This document shows, piece after piece, positions 13,301 to 25,023 of a stretch of 64,000 nucleotides of DNA. A program made the position numbers and the translations under genes. The stretch lies in contig VWZP01010350.1 in NCBI GenBank assembly GCA_013396995.1, positions 1-64,000 of the forward strand, in the 5' to 3' direction. The notes beneath the pieces were generated by a model. That model made no database searches and was not told the origin of the DNA. It saw nothing but the letters and a program-made list of their open reading frames with translations. Numbering within the stretch: position 1 is the stretch's first letter; every line of letters begins with the position of its first letter. The stretch is from Dicaeum eximium. Lineage: Eukaryota > Chordata > Aves > Passeriformes > Dicaeidae.

Positions 13301-16261
13301 GGCTCAGCTACTGTTCCCTATTGCATTACTTAAACATCCTAACAAGTGAAGATGAAAAAGACACTTTTGTCATAAATTGACTAGAGAGAACAGAATATGA
13401 ATTAGAGACATGAAAATGAAAGGAGCTTAGTTTGAAGCCATAAAGAGATTCAGTCTTGCTGTTTATTTCTGCTTTTGAAAGATAAAAGAGACAGATAGCA
13501 TTGTATTTCTCATGCTGTCTAGAGATAAAAGTATATTGTTACCTTGGGATCTAAGAATTAGAGAGTGGATATGCTTACAGGTCTTTAAATGTCCAGTTAA
13601 ATTTATAACTCTCTTTCATATAAATACATTCAGGTAAGCAGATGAAATTTGCTAAAAGAAAATGAAATAATAATGTTTATTGTGTCCACGATTGTCACAA
13701 GCTTATTTTCTTAGTGTGAAAATGTCAAAAGAAGAAACTAAAGTTAAGACCACCTGAATAACCAGTTTAAGGGTACTCCCTGGTATTGAGCTGAGCAGAT
13801 GTTTGTTCCTGGCTTGAAAATTCTTGTTTAATTGACTTTCAGGAAGAAAGCTATCTTGCTGAACCTTGAGAATGACATCACATTCTGCTTATCATGGAAG
13901 ATTTCACATTGCTGCAGGATGTTCAGCCCTTTTAGGGGATGTAACAGCAATCCTTACTTTTGGTGAGCCCTGCTCTTTGTTGTGCTGTAGTATATGAATG
14001 AAATACAATCAGATAAACAGTTACTACCCTTTATGAAAAGGAAAGAATCTTTGTGCGGAGAGCCAACAAGATAATGAGTTCTCAGTTCAGGTTTTTCATT
14101 GATGTGCTCGTTCTAGGTCCTTCTGGTAAGCAAGACTACATCACTTTTCCCCTTCAGTGCACCCTCACTCGCTGTGAAATTTGCCTGAGAATGCAGTGAG
14201 TCCACTCTCACTTTTGATAAAACTCAGAGAAAAGACTATTGTTACAATATCTGAACAGTTATTTTTTAGCAGTTATTTTTAACAGCTAATTCAGGATTTA
14301 ACCTCTCCATATAGTAAATGTAGCAAAGGTGGAAAGAGGTTCATTGCATTGTATAATTGATAACTGTTAAAGTGCTTCTCCACCCCCAAATAAAAACAGT
14401 GCAGGAGTAATTTCAATCTGTAGAACCAGTCTGAGCTAGAGCCAAATTTAAAAAAAAAAACCAGGGGCTTTGGATATTCTATGCCATAAGTAAAGTCATC
14501 AAGTTTGCCACCATAAATTAGAGCTGGAAGTTTACTTTCTTCAATGAGATGTTGCAGTGAGTAAGAAAACTGTAATGGACATATTGACACATCTCTGCTA
14601 CTGCTATAATTAGGCCAATCACAATAAATGCTTGCCAAGTATTTCTCTGTTTAAAAAAATATCATTACATTGGATCTTCTTCTGGATTTTAGGCTTTTCA
14701 TCATGATTAAAGGAGGCTAGACCGGAAACAGACTACTTAGGATAACAGCATGCTGCTTTCAAGGATGAGGAGGATGGGGAGGAAGGGAGCCAACTGTGCA
14801 CATACAAAATGAGCTGAATGACAAATGCTTTTTGAACATTTCCATACATTGCAATTCTAACAAAAGTGTTGCTTTTTCAGTATATTTTATTGTGACATTC
14901 TGCCTAACCTTATGTAGATACATATATATATATCTCATATATAAATATATACAACTGGAAATGTTCACTTATAATTTAGTGTCTTGTATTCTGTTTCATG
15001 TTCACAAGTACAAATAACTTAGATAAACCTTCACAGAAAAAAGCTGTGCTTTACCAGCCCCATTCTATATAACTCTCTGATTTCTTCATGTCGGTTCATT
15101 ATATACTTGCAAAACTTACTTTTGCATTTTTTTAAAACAAAAGCTGAGGGTAAAATCCAAACCTGATTGAAGTTTACAGGAGTCTGGTACAAACATTGCC
15201 TCTTATGACTAATTTTTCAGTAGTAGAAAATAAAATTGCTGCATGACGTTGCCCAGTGTGAGATGCAACTTTCTGTGCTACAGAAAGTAGTGAAAAACCC
15301 CACAAACCTATCTTGTTTCAAGCAGTTTAGAGCATTGCATTGCTGTGCTAAAGCACCTAAGCCTTAATTTCAACATTTTTAAAAATTATTTTACCCAAAC
15401 AGACACTCACTTTTGCTATTTTTTCAGTTTGTAGGATTTTACAAGAATGTTCACAGGCACAGAGCAGACATGAAAACTGTCACTTAGAAGACTCAAACAT
15501 GAGGAACAATATTCTGTTTATCTCTCACATACAGCAGACAAACTTTCTCTTAAACAAACCTCCTTGCAGGGAGCTATGGAGTTGCCCAATCCAGCAGTGG
15601 AAGCTCTGCAGAGCCAAGTAACATTTGGTGAGCCCATGTGTCATTAAAACCACAACTGGAGCTCTTTGTGGTGCATTTAATTTATTTCCTGTCCTTTTCC
15701 TCATAGTTTTCAGTTAAATTCTTACTTCTTCTTCTCTCTTTTTGTCATCTGCTCATCAGCACACCAGTAGCTTTTTCTGAAAAGTGTGTTTCCTGGAACT
15801 CTAGGGAGAAACCTCGGTCTCCCAGAGGGAATCTCTATAACATTCTACAGCATCCTGTAAGAATTTGCCCCAGTTTTTCAATTCTGAGTTCTTCTTTCTC
15901 TGTTTCTCTTGCTTTTCTTTGATTAGCTTTTCCAATATTCCTAAATCCTTCCTGCCAATCACTCAGTCATACTCCCCAACATGCTGTCTGTTCTGCAGCA
16001 TTTCCAGTTCAAGTTTGAAAGGCAATGAATAACCAGGAATAGGCTTAAATGCCACAATGCCAGTGAGAGCCATAGAAGGATACAGGAGGAATGAGCCCTC
16101 AGTGAAGCAATATCCTTCCTGAAAAGAAAAAAGAAAGATTAAGCACAGTCTTAATCTAAATCCTACCAGCATGAGAATGGTATCACTTGCTAATTAAAAA
16201 ACTCTTCCAGAATGTTTTGCAAATCTCAAGACCTCACAAATTCTAGGTATAAGCCTGAAAA

Positions 16262-16280
16262 TTGGTCCTTGGTCCTTGGT
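16262..16280 (+). repeat. 7-bp tandem repeat
   Basis: TTGGTCC is repeated as TTGGTCCTTGGTCCTTGGT, nearly three copies. It is a minor simple repeat without visible function. Confidence 0.8.
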
Positions 16281-17946
16281 TTCTCTGCAAGCATTGATAA
16301 CAATCACAATGTGTTCTCCACAATGCCCCTCTTACAAAAATGAGGACTGATACTGCCTGGCACTGTGCTGTTCTACAAACTGAAAAATTTCTCTGCTTGG
16401 ATCACCTAAAAGCAAATTCTACCTTAATACATTATCTACTGTTCAGAAGCTTTATTCTCTGGATAGCATGACTAAAGGATTGTCATTCAGTCACATCACA
16501 TTTTCACTTTGGAAATTGTATATCTTTAATAATGCTAGAAGCCTATAAATGCAGATGACCTATGCTGTCAGGATTACATCTGTAGCACCTTAGAAGTGTG
16601 AGGAAAACATGCAGATGGTAATTAAGATTTTCCATTGTGGTCTGAAAGCTATTAACATGTTGTGTGTAGCTGTATTCATTGTGTGTTGTCAAGACTTGCT
16701 TCTTGACAAGATGTGGTCCCTATCAGTATTAAAAAAATGTTTGGCACAAGGTGATGAAAAAATATTGCATATTTGGATTTTCCTGAAATTTCAGTCTCAG
16801 TGATGACAAAAGAGGTAAGGAATTGTCAGGCTGCATATTTATTTTTTTCTACTTCCTTTTTTTAGCTGGTTTTACCATTATTATTTGGGTGCGGCAGGTC
16901 TAAAATTCATTGGTAATTTGAAAATTAAAAAAAGCAAAAGAAAGCCTTCTGGCCTAATTTTAATGGACTAAGCTCCCAGAGTTCTCAGAAATAAGTGTAA
17001 GTTTTAGGCTACTAGCCTTAAGGAGAGCTTGTCTCACTTGGATATAAAACACCTAATGGATTTTGCATGCATGCCAAAAGTGGGTTTCAAACATGTTCAT
17101 TTACTTCCAGATAAGTTTGCATTTTATTCCTGTTCACAGAGATGTTCCATTCCAGATTTTTGCAATAATCTCTCCTTCTTGCCTTCCTGTACATTCCTTC
17201 AGTTAAATGTCTATCTTTGCATGTTTTGATTAATATGGGAGGTGGATCTTCTGTAACACTGAAGAGGTTTGTGTTATATCCACGCTCTTTTTCTGTTTTG
17301 GAGTATAACAAACCAAACAAACGGAAAGTCAAACAAAAACTCCTTCAGCTCTCCCACAGATTTTTTCCAAATGTATCTCAAGGGAAGGGCTTGAGTTTTC
17401 CAGTCCTTCACCCCTTCCTGTACTGTCTGCTTATAATCTAACTTCATAAACTGGAAAAGAAGATTAGCTGCTTCTTCATCTAGTCATACTTTCAGCAGTG
17501 AGTGGTGTTTCTTACTTCCTTAATGAAAATGTACAGAATTTGACAATATGCACTGGTATTTTAATACTATTCTCGCTCTATCCTGAGCTTTGACTATGGA
17601 AGTCCTATTGTCTTACCCATGAAATGCCTCTGAAATTATTTCCAGGATACAGAGGAAACTCTCCTAAGTTAAGAGGCAGTGCTGTGACAACCAGAGGTCT
17701 CTTAAAGGTCTCTTGTGCCTATGTCTGAGGAAAGAAAGGAAGAGTGTACTCATGTGCTATGTATGATTTTTGGTTCAGTATGGCATGAAGTTCTTCCTTC
17801 CAGTATTCCCTTGTCCTAAAGTGAGGACTCTGTCTGATGAGAAAATAATTTCAGCTCCTAATTAAGGAAAAAAAAATTCAACCATTAAAATTGAACAGAA
17901 ATAATAAAAATATGAACCTGAAAATGTGTCAAAAGACAAAAAGTAA

Positions 17947-17977
17947 TTCCTCTTCTTCTTCCCCTCCACCCCCTCCC
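17947..17977 (+). repeat. polypyrimidine tract
   Basis: Thirty-one bases consisting of C and T except for one A at 17,968, followed directly by seven A. Tracts of this kind can form triplex structures or act as strong splice-acceptor pyrimidine tracts. No AG followed by an open exon with a donor was seen downstream. Confidence 0.75.
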
Positions 17978-20093
17978 AAAAAAAGTCAGTCTCCAGATTT
18001 TTGAAAAACTTTGATATAGCAACAGTATGGGTAATTGCACAGAAGAACATTGTGTTTGGAGATTTCTTATGCTTAATAATATTTTTTCCTTTGTTGTTTC
18101 TTTACAATACTTCGCCGGGGCACCTCATTGAGACTCTCCATGAAAAGCTTTAACATGGTCATTTGGTAAGTGAATGTTACTGTGTATCCATACACTTCCT
18201 CTTTCTCTTTTGGCTTCATTTCAGCTAGCAAGCATCTTACCTGATGTGCAAAGTGGGGTTAATCTGAGAAGAACAAAGTAAACCAGAACTAGTATAAAGC
18301 AGGCTGGAAAAATTAAAGGAATTGGGATTTTTATTTCACATTTTCTAATATGTCAGATACAATTCCAACTGATGCAACAGAAACTGGAGACTGGCTTATT
18401 TTTTTATTTCTAGTTAGAAACTTCACTGTGAATTTTCAAACACAGGTGCAATCTTTAATCCTGAGTGACTGACTCCTCTTTAAACAGTTTGGTGAACTTG
18501 CTTTCAAAAACAGATGCCAATGGAGACAACATCTGAGGTTTTCCTTCTTCCTTTTTATGTCTACATAATTGTAAAATGAAAAAAGAAAAAAAAAAAAGGA
18601 GGGGTTATAAGAGTAAGGAACTAAAATGTCCCTTTGCCCCTGCAAGCTCTATGTTGGAGCCTCTCTACCTCTTGCTCTCACTCCTGAATTTCTACCCTCA
18701 GACTCAGGCTGGATGTGGACATGAGTCTTTGCTTAGCTCATTGCAGAACAGAGGCCCAAATGACTGAAAGAGAAAGCAGAAATCTTGGCAGATTGCTAAC
18801 ATATCAAGTGTTAATGAATACAGTTCTTTAATTAGAAATGTCTGCAAGAACTGAGTAATAGGATCCTTTGAAAATGTGACAGTTTTTAATTTCTTTTGTT
18901 AGTAGAGTTTATACTTTTCTGAATTAGAGCTTTTATCAGAGTGGCATCAGACTTCAGGAATGACAATAATACTTGAAATACAAATAGAGTTTCTTTTGAA
19001 ATTACTAACTAAGCTAACATTTTATTGAAATCCTTAGTTTCTGGACTTTATTAGGTTAATAGATATAATTTTAAAACCTTTTTTTCCTCCTTGTTTTCTT
19101 TCTCTGTTAAAAAAAAAGCCCAATGTACGTGAGGTTGGCTGGAATTTGCTAGCTAATTTTCAGAAACATCTTGACTTTTTTTTATTTAATTTCAAATGTA
19201 ATACCTTCCCAGATGGCAGACTTTGTAATTTGTGGCACCAGTTCAAAAAGGTATATTAACTGCCTCTAAACTGCTCAGCATCATTTACTGGATTTAATTG
19301 TGAATTGGTTTAATTAAAACATATCCCTTCCTTAGCATGAAGTTTCAGGAGAGGCAGGTGGGTTTACTTCTGTGTGACTTATATCCCATTTTATACCAAC
19401 ACCCCTGCTGAAACAGAACAAAACACTGAAGACCCAGAGCAGCACATAAACATTCTGTGTCCCTTGAAGTCCTCTAAAGGAGCCTGAAAGGGATGGTTTC
19501 TTTCATTCTTGGCCAAACAGTGATAGACAAACAGGTAAAAAGGCAAGGAGAAAAATACCATTTACTCACTGTAGCAGCAGGAAATCAAGCAAAGAAAATA
19601 AACAGGGTTTGAATCCTGGGCCTTTAACCTGCTAGTCAGACAGATTTCTACAGTTTCATTCTGTGCACATTTGTGTGCTGGTAAATGATGAAGGGGAGGT
19701 AGAGGAACTGAAGGCTTGTGGGATCCCTGGGACTCCCACAGCTATGAGCGCAGCTGTACAAACACATGCAAGCTTTGTTAAGGTAGGGTGGGCAATTGGC
19801 TGAAACTGCTGAGCCAATCTGACCTATAAATCCCTTGCAAAAGCTCTGCCTGAGAGAAAGCCAGAAGTTCTGTGTAAATGTTTTACCCAGCCAATTGTTT
19901 TTGGTCCTCCTCTGTATATACATAAAACCTCTAACATCCTCCTGGATAGATAATTTTGCAAGTAGTTGCTTTGAGTGTCCTGCTGAATTGCTGATTACCT
20001 GGAGCAGAGCAGGGAAGGGAGGGATTGGTGGGTGGATGGAGGAACTAATAACTCAAGAACTCATTCAAATGAATGTAGAATTTTAAAGGATAC

Positions 20094-20185
20094 GTGATAT
20101 ATCACATAAGCTGACGTAGGGCTAATGGCTACAGGAAGTCTATAAAAAAGAGAACGCGACATCCAGCAGTTTGTTTGGAGCAGCA
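20094..20185 (+). promoter_or_regulatory. possible TATA-type core promoter
   Basis: In order on the + strand: a perfect 12-bp palindrome GTGATATATCAC (20,094-20,105), TGACGTA at 20,112 (like a CREB/ATF half site), and TATAAAAAAG at 20,141-20,150. A CpG-bearing GAACGCGAC follows at 20,152. A start would be expected near 20,170, in CAGTTTG. The spacing is right for a core promoter and two CpGs survive in a CpG-poor area. No gene is seen downstream, so this may be the promoter of a non-coding transcript, an unrecognised LTR, or a coincidence. Confidence 0.22.
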
Positions 20186-21930
20186 GGATGATATGAATTG
20201 GTCAGAGTAGGAACAGAAAGATTAGATTAATTATTTCAAATTGGACTGCAGTCTGTCTCTTCCCTTCCTCCCCCCAGCCTCCCCTAGAAGAACTCCCACT
20301 GCTCATTTGCAGATATGATCTCATGTGAGGAAACAGCATCGCAACCCTGCGCTGTCCTGAGTGCATGTGGACAAGCTGTACCAGAGCTAGTCCCCAATAA
20401 CCCTTACCATGCAAATCACAAAACCATCAGCACCCTCCACCAGCAAAAGAAAAATAGGGGATCTTTCTCAGGTTTTTTTTTTTCCCTTTCCAAACATTTC
20501 TGAACTCTGTGTGACCTTCTTTACGACTGAATCTAAGCACCTCTAAACACGTAGCAAGTTTAGACAGTAGAAAGCAAAGTAACATATTGCAAACCAGAGG
20601 AAGATGAAGGAAGTAATAAGAAGTGAAACAAAGAGAGCTACAGATGAAAATAAGGCAGTCTAAACCAGAGAATGTTGAAATAAAACATATGGATTAGAGT
20701 ATTAAACGTAGCATGAACTGTGCAACTTGCCCCCATTTTCTTGCCTTTCACCATCCTTCCCACCACCTAAAAAGCAGTTAAACTACAGGGGGATAATATC
20801 ACACTTGGGATTTATGAAACAAAATCAATGAGAGCAGTGGGAGTAACGTCACTTCTGTAAATGATCAAAATCCACCAATTACAGGGAGGTGTTAATCCTC
20901 ATCAGACCCGTTTGCTGCTGTGGCAGCATTTGAAGTAAAGCTGCTCTGGAAGTGTTACAGGACCAGCTATTCTCACAGCATTTGGAAAAATAAAAGCATT
21001 TCCACCCAGGCTTCTTGAAAGAAAATATTAGGACTAAGGAGGGGGTAAAGCATCATAATTTTGTTCGTTTATTGGGTAGGAATAAAAAAAAATCTAGGAA
21101 ATGTTGGGGATGGGTCCAATATTCCCTGCATGAGTTGTCCTGCTAGAGCTTTTCTCCAATGTCTCTCAAAATCTCTGGACCTCCTCAGTGCTGTGATAAT
21201 TCAGTAATGGGAATTGGCTGTCAATTACTTATGCATATATTTATGCTGCATATATTTATCCTGTATATCAGAGGAAAACAGAGTTGAAATATCATTGCAT
21301 CTGTACTTATTTTAGCTTGCAACTGGATTTCAGTGCTAAATGAGCAGAGCTCCACATCCTCTAAGCTCACATTACCAGGAAGGATCACAACTGTGGGAAG
21401 TGTGCCGTATAAAGTCCTAGAAGAAAAAATCAGGAGCAAGGCAACTGTGCAGGTGCTGGAGGGCTGGTTTATTGTCTTTTTTTCCCCTCTGTCTCAAGAA
21501 ATATAATTTGTGCTGTTAAATGTTGATGAAATTACTGGGCTTAATATGATATTTCTCTTTAATGTGAAACTAGTTGTGAAGTAATTCATAAATACAGAGT
21601 ATACAATGAATTTTGGTCATGCAGAGATTGTTTTTCTCTCTCTGCGTTTTAAAGCAATAGACCCAAAACTTCTCAAAAGGTAGATTTTCTTCCCTTTAAG
21701 ATGGACCATCTTCTGCTGTGGCACTGAGTAAAGACAGAGACAAGAGATGGGAAATGAGGGGATCTGACCTTGCCAAGACTTCCAGCAGCACTCAGACAAG
21801 CTGCCTGAACTGTGGCTTACATAAAGTAGGTGGTGAGGCTGTGTTCATCTTGTCACCTCACCCTGCCTCTGGCTAAAGGCTAGATCCTGTTCCCTGGGCT
21901 AGTCCTGCAGGGATTAGTGTCCTCTGGAAC
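20186..21930. other. non-coding stretch, no gene seen
   Basis: AT-rich DNA with a short pyrimidine tract around 20,258-20,285. Near 20,826-20,875 the words CAGTGGGAGTAACGTCAC and CTGTAAATGATC recall an old amniote interspersed repeat, but the match is too short to call. Nothing else was recognised. Confidence 0.55.
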
Positions 21931-22246
21931 CATCTATGTGGATATCCTCACTCTCTGGTAACAGAGAGACACAGCTTCTCCCAGTCTCAATCTGGGAAAG
22001 TTCAGAGAAAATAATTAAAACAATTGCTATCTTATCCATTGAACCTGGTGTTGTGAGGGATGTTTACAAGAAGGAGTTGTTCCCTGCTTGACCAACAGTG
22101 CGAGAGAAGTTTCCAAAAGCCCAGTCAGGTCTTCACTATGCTCTCTATAAGAGTGTGATTTTCTATTAATAAATGCCTTTTATGCCTTCTGAATCATGGA
22201 GTCTCTGTCTTCATCTGTCCCCTGTATCACTGGTGTAACACATCTA
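21931..22246 (+). mobile_element. solo LTR of an endogenous retrovirus, ERVK-like, with target duplication
   Basis: A 304-bp LTR (21,937-22,240) begins TGTGGATATCC and ends GGTGTAACA, giving the TG...CA ends required by retroviral integrase, here TGT...ACA. It is flanked on both sides by CATCTA (21,931-21,936 and 22,241-22,246), a perfect 6-bp target-site duplication. Inside, TATAAG lies at 22,146-22,151 and AATAAA at 22,168-22,173, so the RNA would be made from the + strand. The signals are only about 20 bp apart, so the poly(A) signal would lie in U3 and R would be very short. Both this and the 6-bp duplication are typical of alpha- and betaretrovirus-like (ERVK) elements. There is no primer-binding site, internal region or second LTR. 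The element is therefore a solo LTR left by recombination between the two LTRs of a provirus. No coding capacity remains. Confidence 0.85.
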
Positions 22247-22371
22247 CAGCTACACAGGAGCTGAAAGGCAGCATTGTCTGCAGAAGCCACTGAAAGGTGC
22301 CTTTTGGCATTGCTGCACAGCAAAGGGACTCAAGATTTGCAGGTAAAGCTTACAAGTCAACAACAGCCCAC

Positions 22372-22512
22372 TCGGAGAGGCTGTGGAATTCTGTGCTTGG
22401 GAAGATTCAAAACACAACTGGACACAGCGCCATGCAGGCTGCTGAAGCTGACCTTGCTCTGTGCAGGGGGCTGGACAAGGCCATCTCCAGAGATGCCAGC
22501 CAGCCCCAGCCC
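22372..22512 (+). mobile_element. CR1 LINE 3' fragment
   Basis: The segment follows the 3' untranslated region of avian CR1 elements in order. It reads GAGGCTGTGGAATTCTG, then ATTCAAAACACAACTGGACA, then GACCTTGCTCTGTGCAGG with GGGCTGGACAAGG, then CATCTCCAGAGATGCC. The final 3' octamer repeats are missing or decayed, so the copy is truncated at both ends. Several CpG positions of the consensus are lost, which suggests an old copy. It begins 126 bp after the solo LTR. A weak 86-94-codon open frame crosses it on the + strand, but this part of CR1 lies beyond ORF2 and does not code. Confidence 0.75.
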
Positions 22513-24996
22513 TGCTGTGAGCCTGTCACTGTGAACAGCAAACTGTGTTTGCTTGGGCTGGACGTGCTGCAGCATGACTGACAGCTTCTGCAGAAAAATG
22601 GAACAAAAATAAGGCCACTCCTCCTCCCTGCAATGGCAGGGCTCCTTTGCTGCGCTTCTTTCCTTCCCCATCAGTCATCTGCTGGCCCTGCAGGTGGCCC
22701 TGCCTGGCATTGCTCCTTGCCTGGGCCAGCAGGAGCTTCCCAAACCAGTGGCCATGAGCTGTAGGGTTGGTCCAGACAGGCAGGGCTAAGGAAGCCTGAG
22801 ACATTGCTAGCTATGGCATGGCCTTTTTATTGCCTGTTTGCTCTTCTGTACAACAGTCATTGTGTGACCATAAAGTGCAACAAAATTTATTGATAGCAAT
22901 ACTTCAATATTTATAAGAGGTTTTTTTTTTTTCACTATTTTCCTTTTTGGTCACTGGAAAAAGAGTGTCCTTTCCAAGAGAACAAACAATGGAAATTTGT
23001 GTAGCATGGTGAGAAGTCATGAAGTGCCAAATGCCCTTAGACCCCAATTGTACCAGGAATTTTGCTTTACTGAAATACTGTACTGACTCTGGACTTCAGC
23101 AGATGGCATCTGGGCAATCACAGCTGAAACTCTCCAACTCTCCAAACTAGTAAATATTGTGCTGCTAACTCCTTTAGAAATGTGCCAGAGCACACAAGGC
23201 AAGAAATTAATGACATATTGCCAATTTCTAGTTTAGTCTTTTATGCTACATGTAATGTTTTACTGAAGTCTTAGCTTCCTGCTGTACTAACAAAATGAAA
23301 ACACCTGAGGAGGTGCAATTTCATGATAACATTAGAATAGAAGGCCACTATAAAATTGTTAGCTGAAATTTGTTTCAAGTCTATAATGATGCTTATACTA
23401 CTATGACTTTCATTCATCTCTGAAAAGTGTTACCAAATGCTGCCTGACAAAGACATGTTACTTACTGATGGAAATCAGTACTTATTGCTAATCTGAAAAA
23501 ACAAAAGCCAAATGAAAGTGGATTACATTCTTTCCCCATTTACCTTCATCTGTTCCACTAGAGGCTCAAAAAGTCTACTTAGAATACAAAATATTTTGCA
23601 GCTGGTGCATCAGAACTTACTTTTCATACCCAGGACAACGAGCCTCCAGATGATAAATATGTTTTTTTCTGCCAAAAAACAAGGGGTGAAATGGTCCATC
23701 AAAATCTAATGCAAAAGGACACTGGCTTCTCTGAAGCTAGGATTTCATACAAAATATAGCTGTAGCTCTGTTTTAAGCTGTGATCAATAGAGATGTTATA
23801 GTCTTACTTGTAGTCACTAAATATCCTTACCACATGGGAAGTACATTACTTACATACTTCATAGTATGGCACTAAACACTTTGCTTGCCATTTGTGCTAC
23901 ATAGTCCATGTCTAGAGGAAACTGCTCTAAACTGAAGAATCAGAGCTTTCCTTGCAAAAGAACCCCATATTTTGGTTCCAAATATGGACTCTGAGAGCTT
24001 AGGTGGAAAGTTTTCTTTGAAGTCATTAGTAATCTTGTGCCTTGTTGAGTTCTTTTTTGTGAAGGAAAGAGCACTCGTGAATATTCATAGCAAACCTAAC
24101 TGAAATTCTAGATAGAGATTGTAGATCCTATCAAAGAAAAGAGTTGTTGTTTTATCTCAAATGAAAATATGAAGATTTGGGATTTGGCAGTGTTTATCCA
24201 GTTGTTATGATTGAACTTTTCTTTTCCTTTTTCCAGCCTGGAGTAACCTATAGTTCTATAAATCCTACTGACAAGGAATTTAAAACAGATATTTGTCTTT
24301 CTAGATTTTTAGAGTAGTTCTTAAAAATGAAAGACAAAAATTCATCACAGTTTTGTAGCATGTCCCTTGGTGGAGATTTTCTCTTATTTCTTAATGTTCT
24401 TCCTTAGCTACACTGCTACACCCATTTCTATCAGCTGGCATGCTCCATTCTTCTTAAGCAACTGACTGAAGACAGGAAGTCACTTTGTTTATAGAAATGA
24501 TGAGTTAGAGCTCTAAAAGTGCTATAAAACAACACACTGTGGTGATCATGTTAAAAGATTTTAACATTTTTCAAGGGTCAAGTTTCATATAAGAAGTGTT
24601 GTTTTCCTTGGGGAATTTTAGCTGAACCAAACCACTCAAATTGTTTGAAGTCCTTTCTGAGATCCATGTGCTTTTCTATACTGTTAGTCTGCTGTCTACT
24701 TTGATGTTTCATCATGACTAAGCATTTTTTAGGTAAGTCTGAATGCTAATAGAAGATGATAATGAAAAATGATGTTTCAGTTGGTAACTTGTTCAAAAAA
24801 TATGAGTGAACACAATGTACTGTAACAGTATTCCTACAAGTCCTATTTAGGACTGCCTTTTTTTAAAGTTAGAGGTGTTAATAGCCTGTATGACTCTCCT
24901 GTACATCCCTATATGTATTGTGTGTCCATACTATTTTATAAATATTTTTCCAAGATACTAAAAAATAATTTCAAAATGTGTCAGTTTAAACTGCAT

Positions 24997-25023
24997 AATG
25001 CATGTCAAAATGCATGTCAAAAT
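24997..25023 (+). repeat. 12-bp tandem repeat
   Basis: AATGCATGTCAA is repeated 2.25 times without mismatch. Each unit contains the 6-bp palindrome ATGCAT, which resembles part of POU-factor sites, but two copies of a simple repeat are weak evidence of function. Confidence 0.85.

Larger units (their letters stand above)
10600..20090. other. non-coding stretch, no gene seen
   Basis: About 9.5 kb of AT-rich DNA without a recognised exon or transposon. It holds small low-complexity pieces: alternating purine-pyrimidine AT tracts near 12,710-12,735 and 14,920-14,952, a 7-bp triplication at 16,262, a pyrimidine tract at 17,947, and an A-rich run with 12 consecutive A near 18,590. Open frames here are short and scattered over both strands. 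Confidence 0.6.

Noticed and set aside
20826..20875. Words recalling an old amniote repeat (CAGTGGGAGTAACGTCAC, CTGTAAATGATC)
   Set aside because: Too short and too diverged to separate from chance without an alignment.
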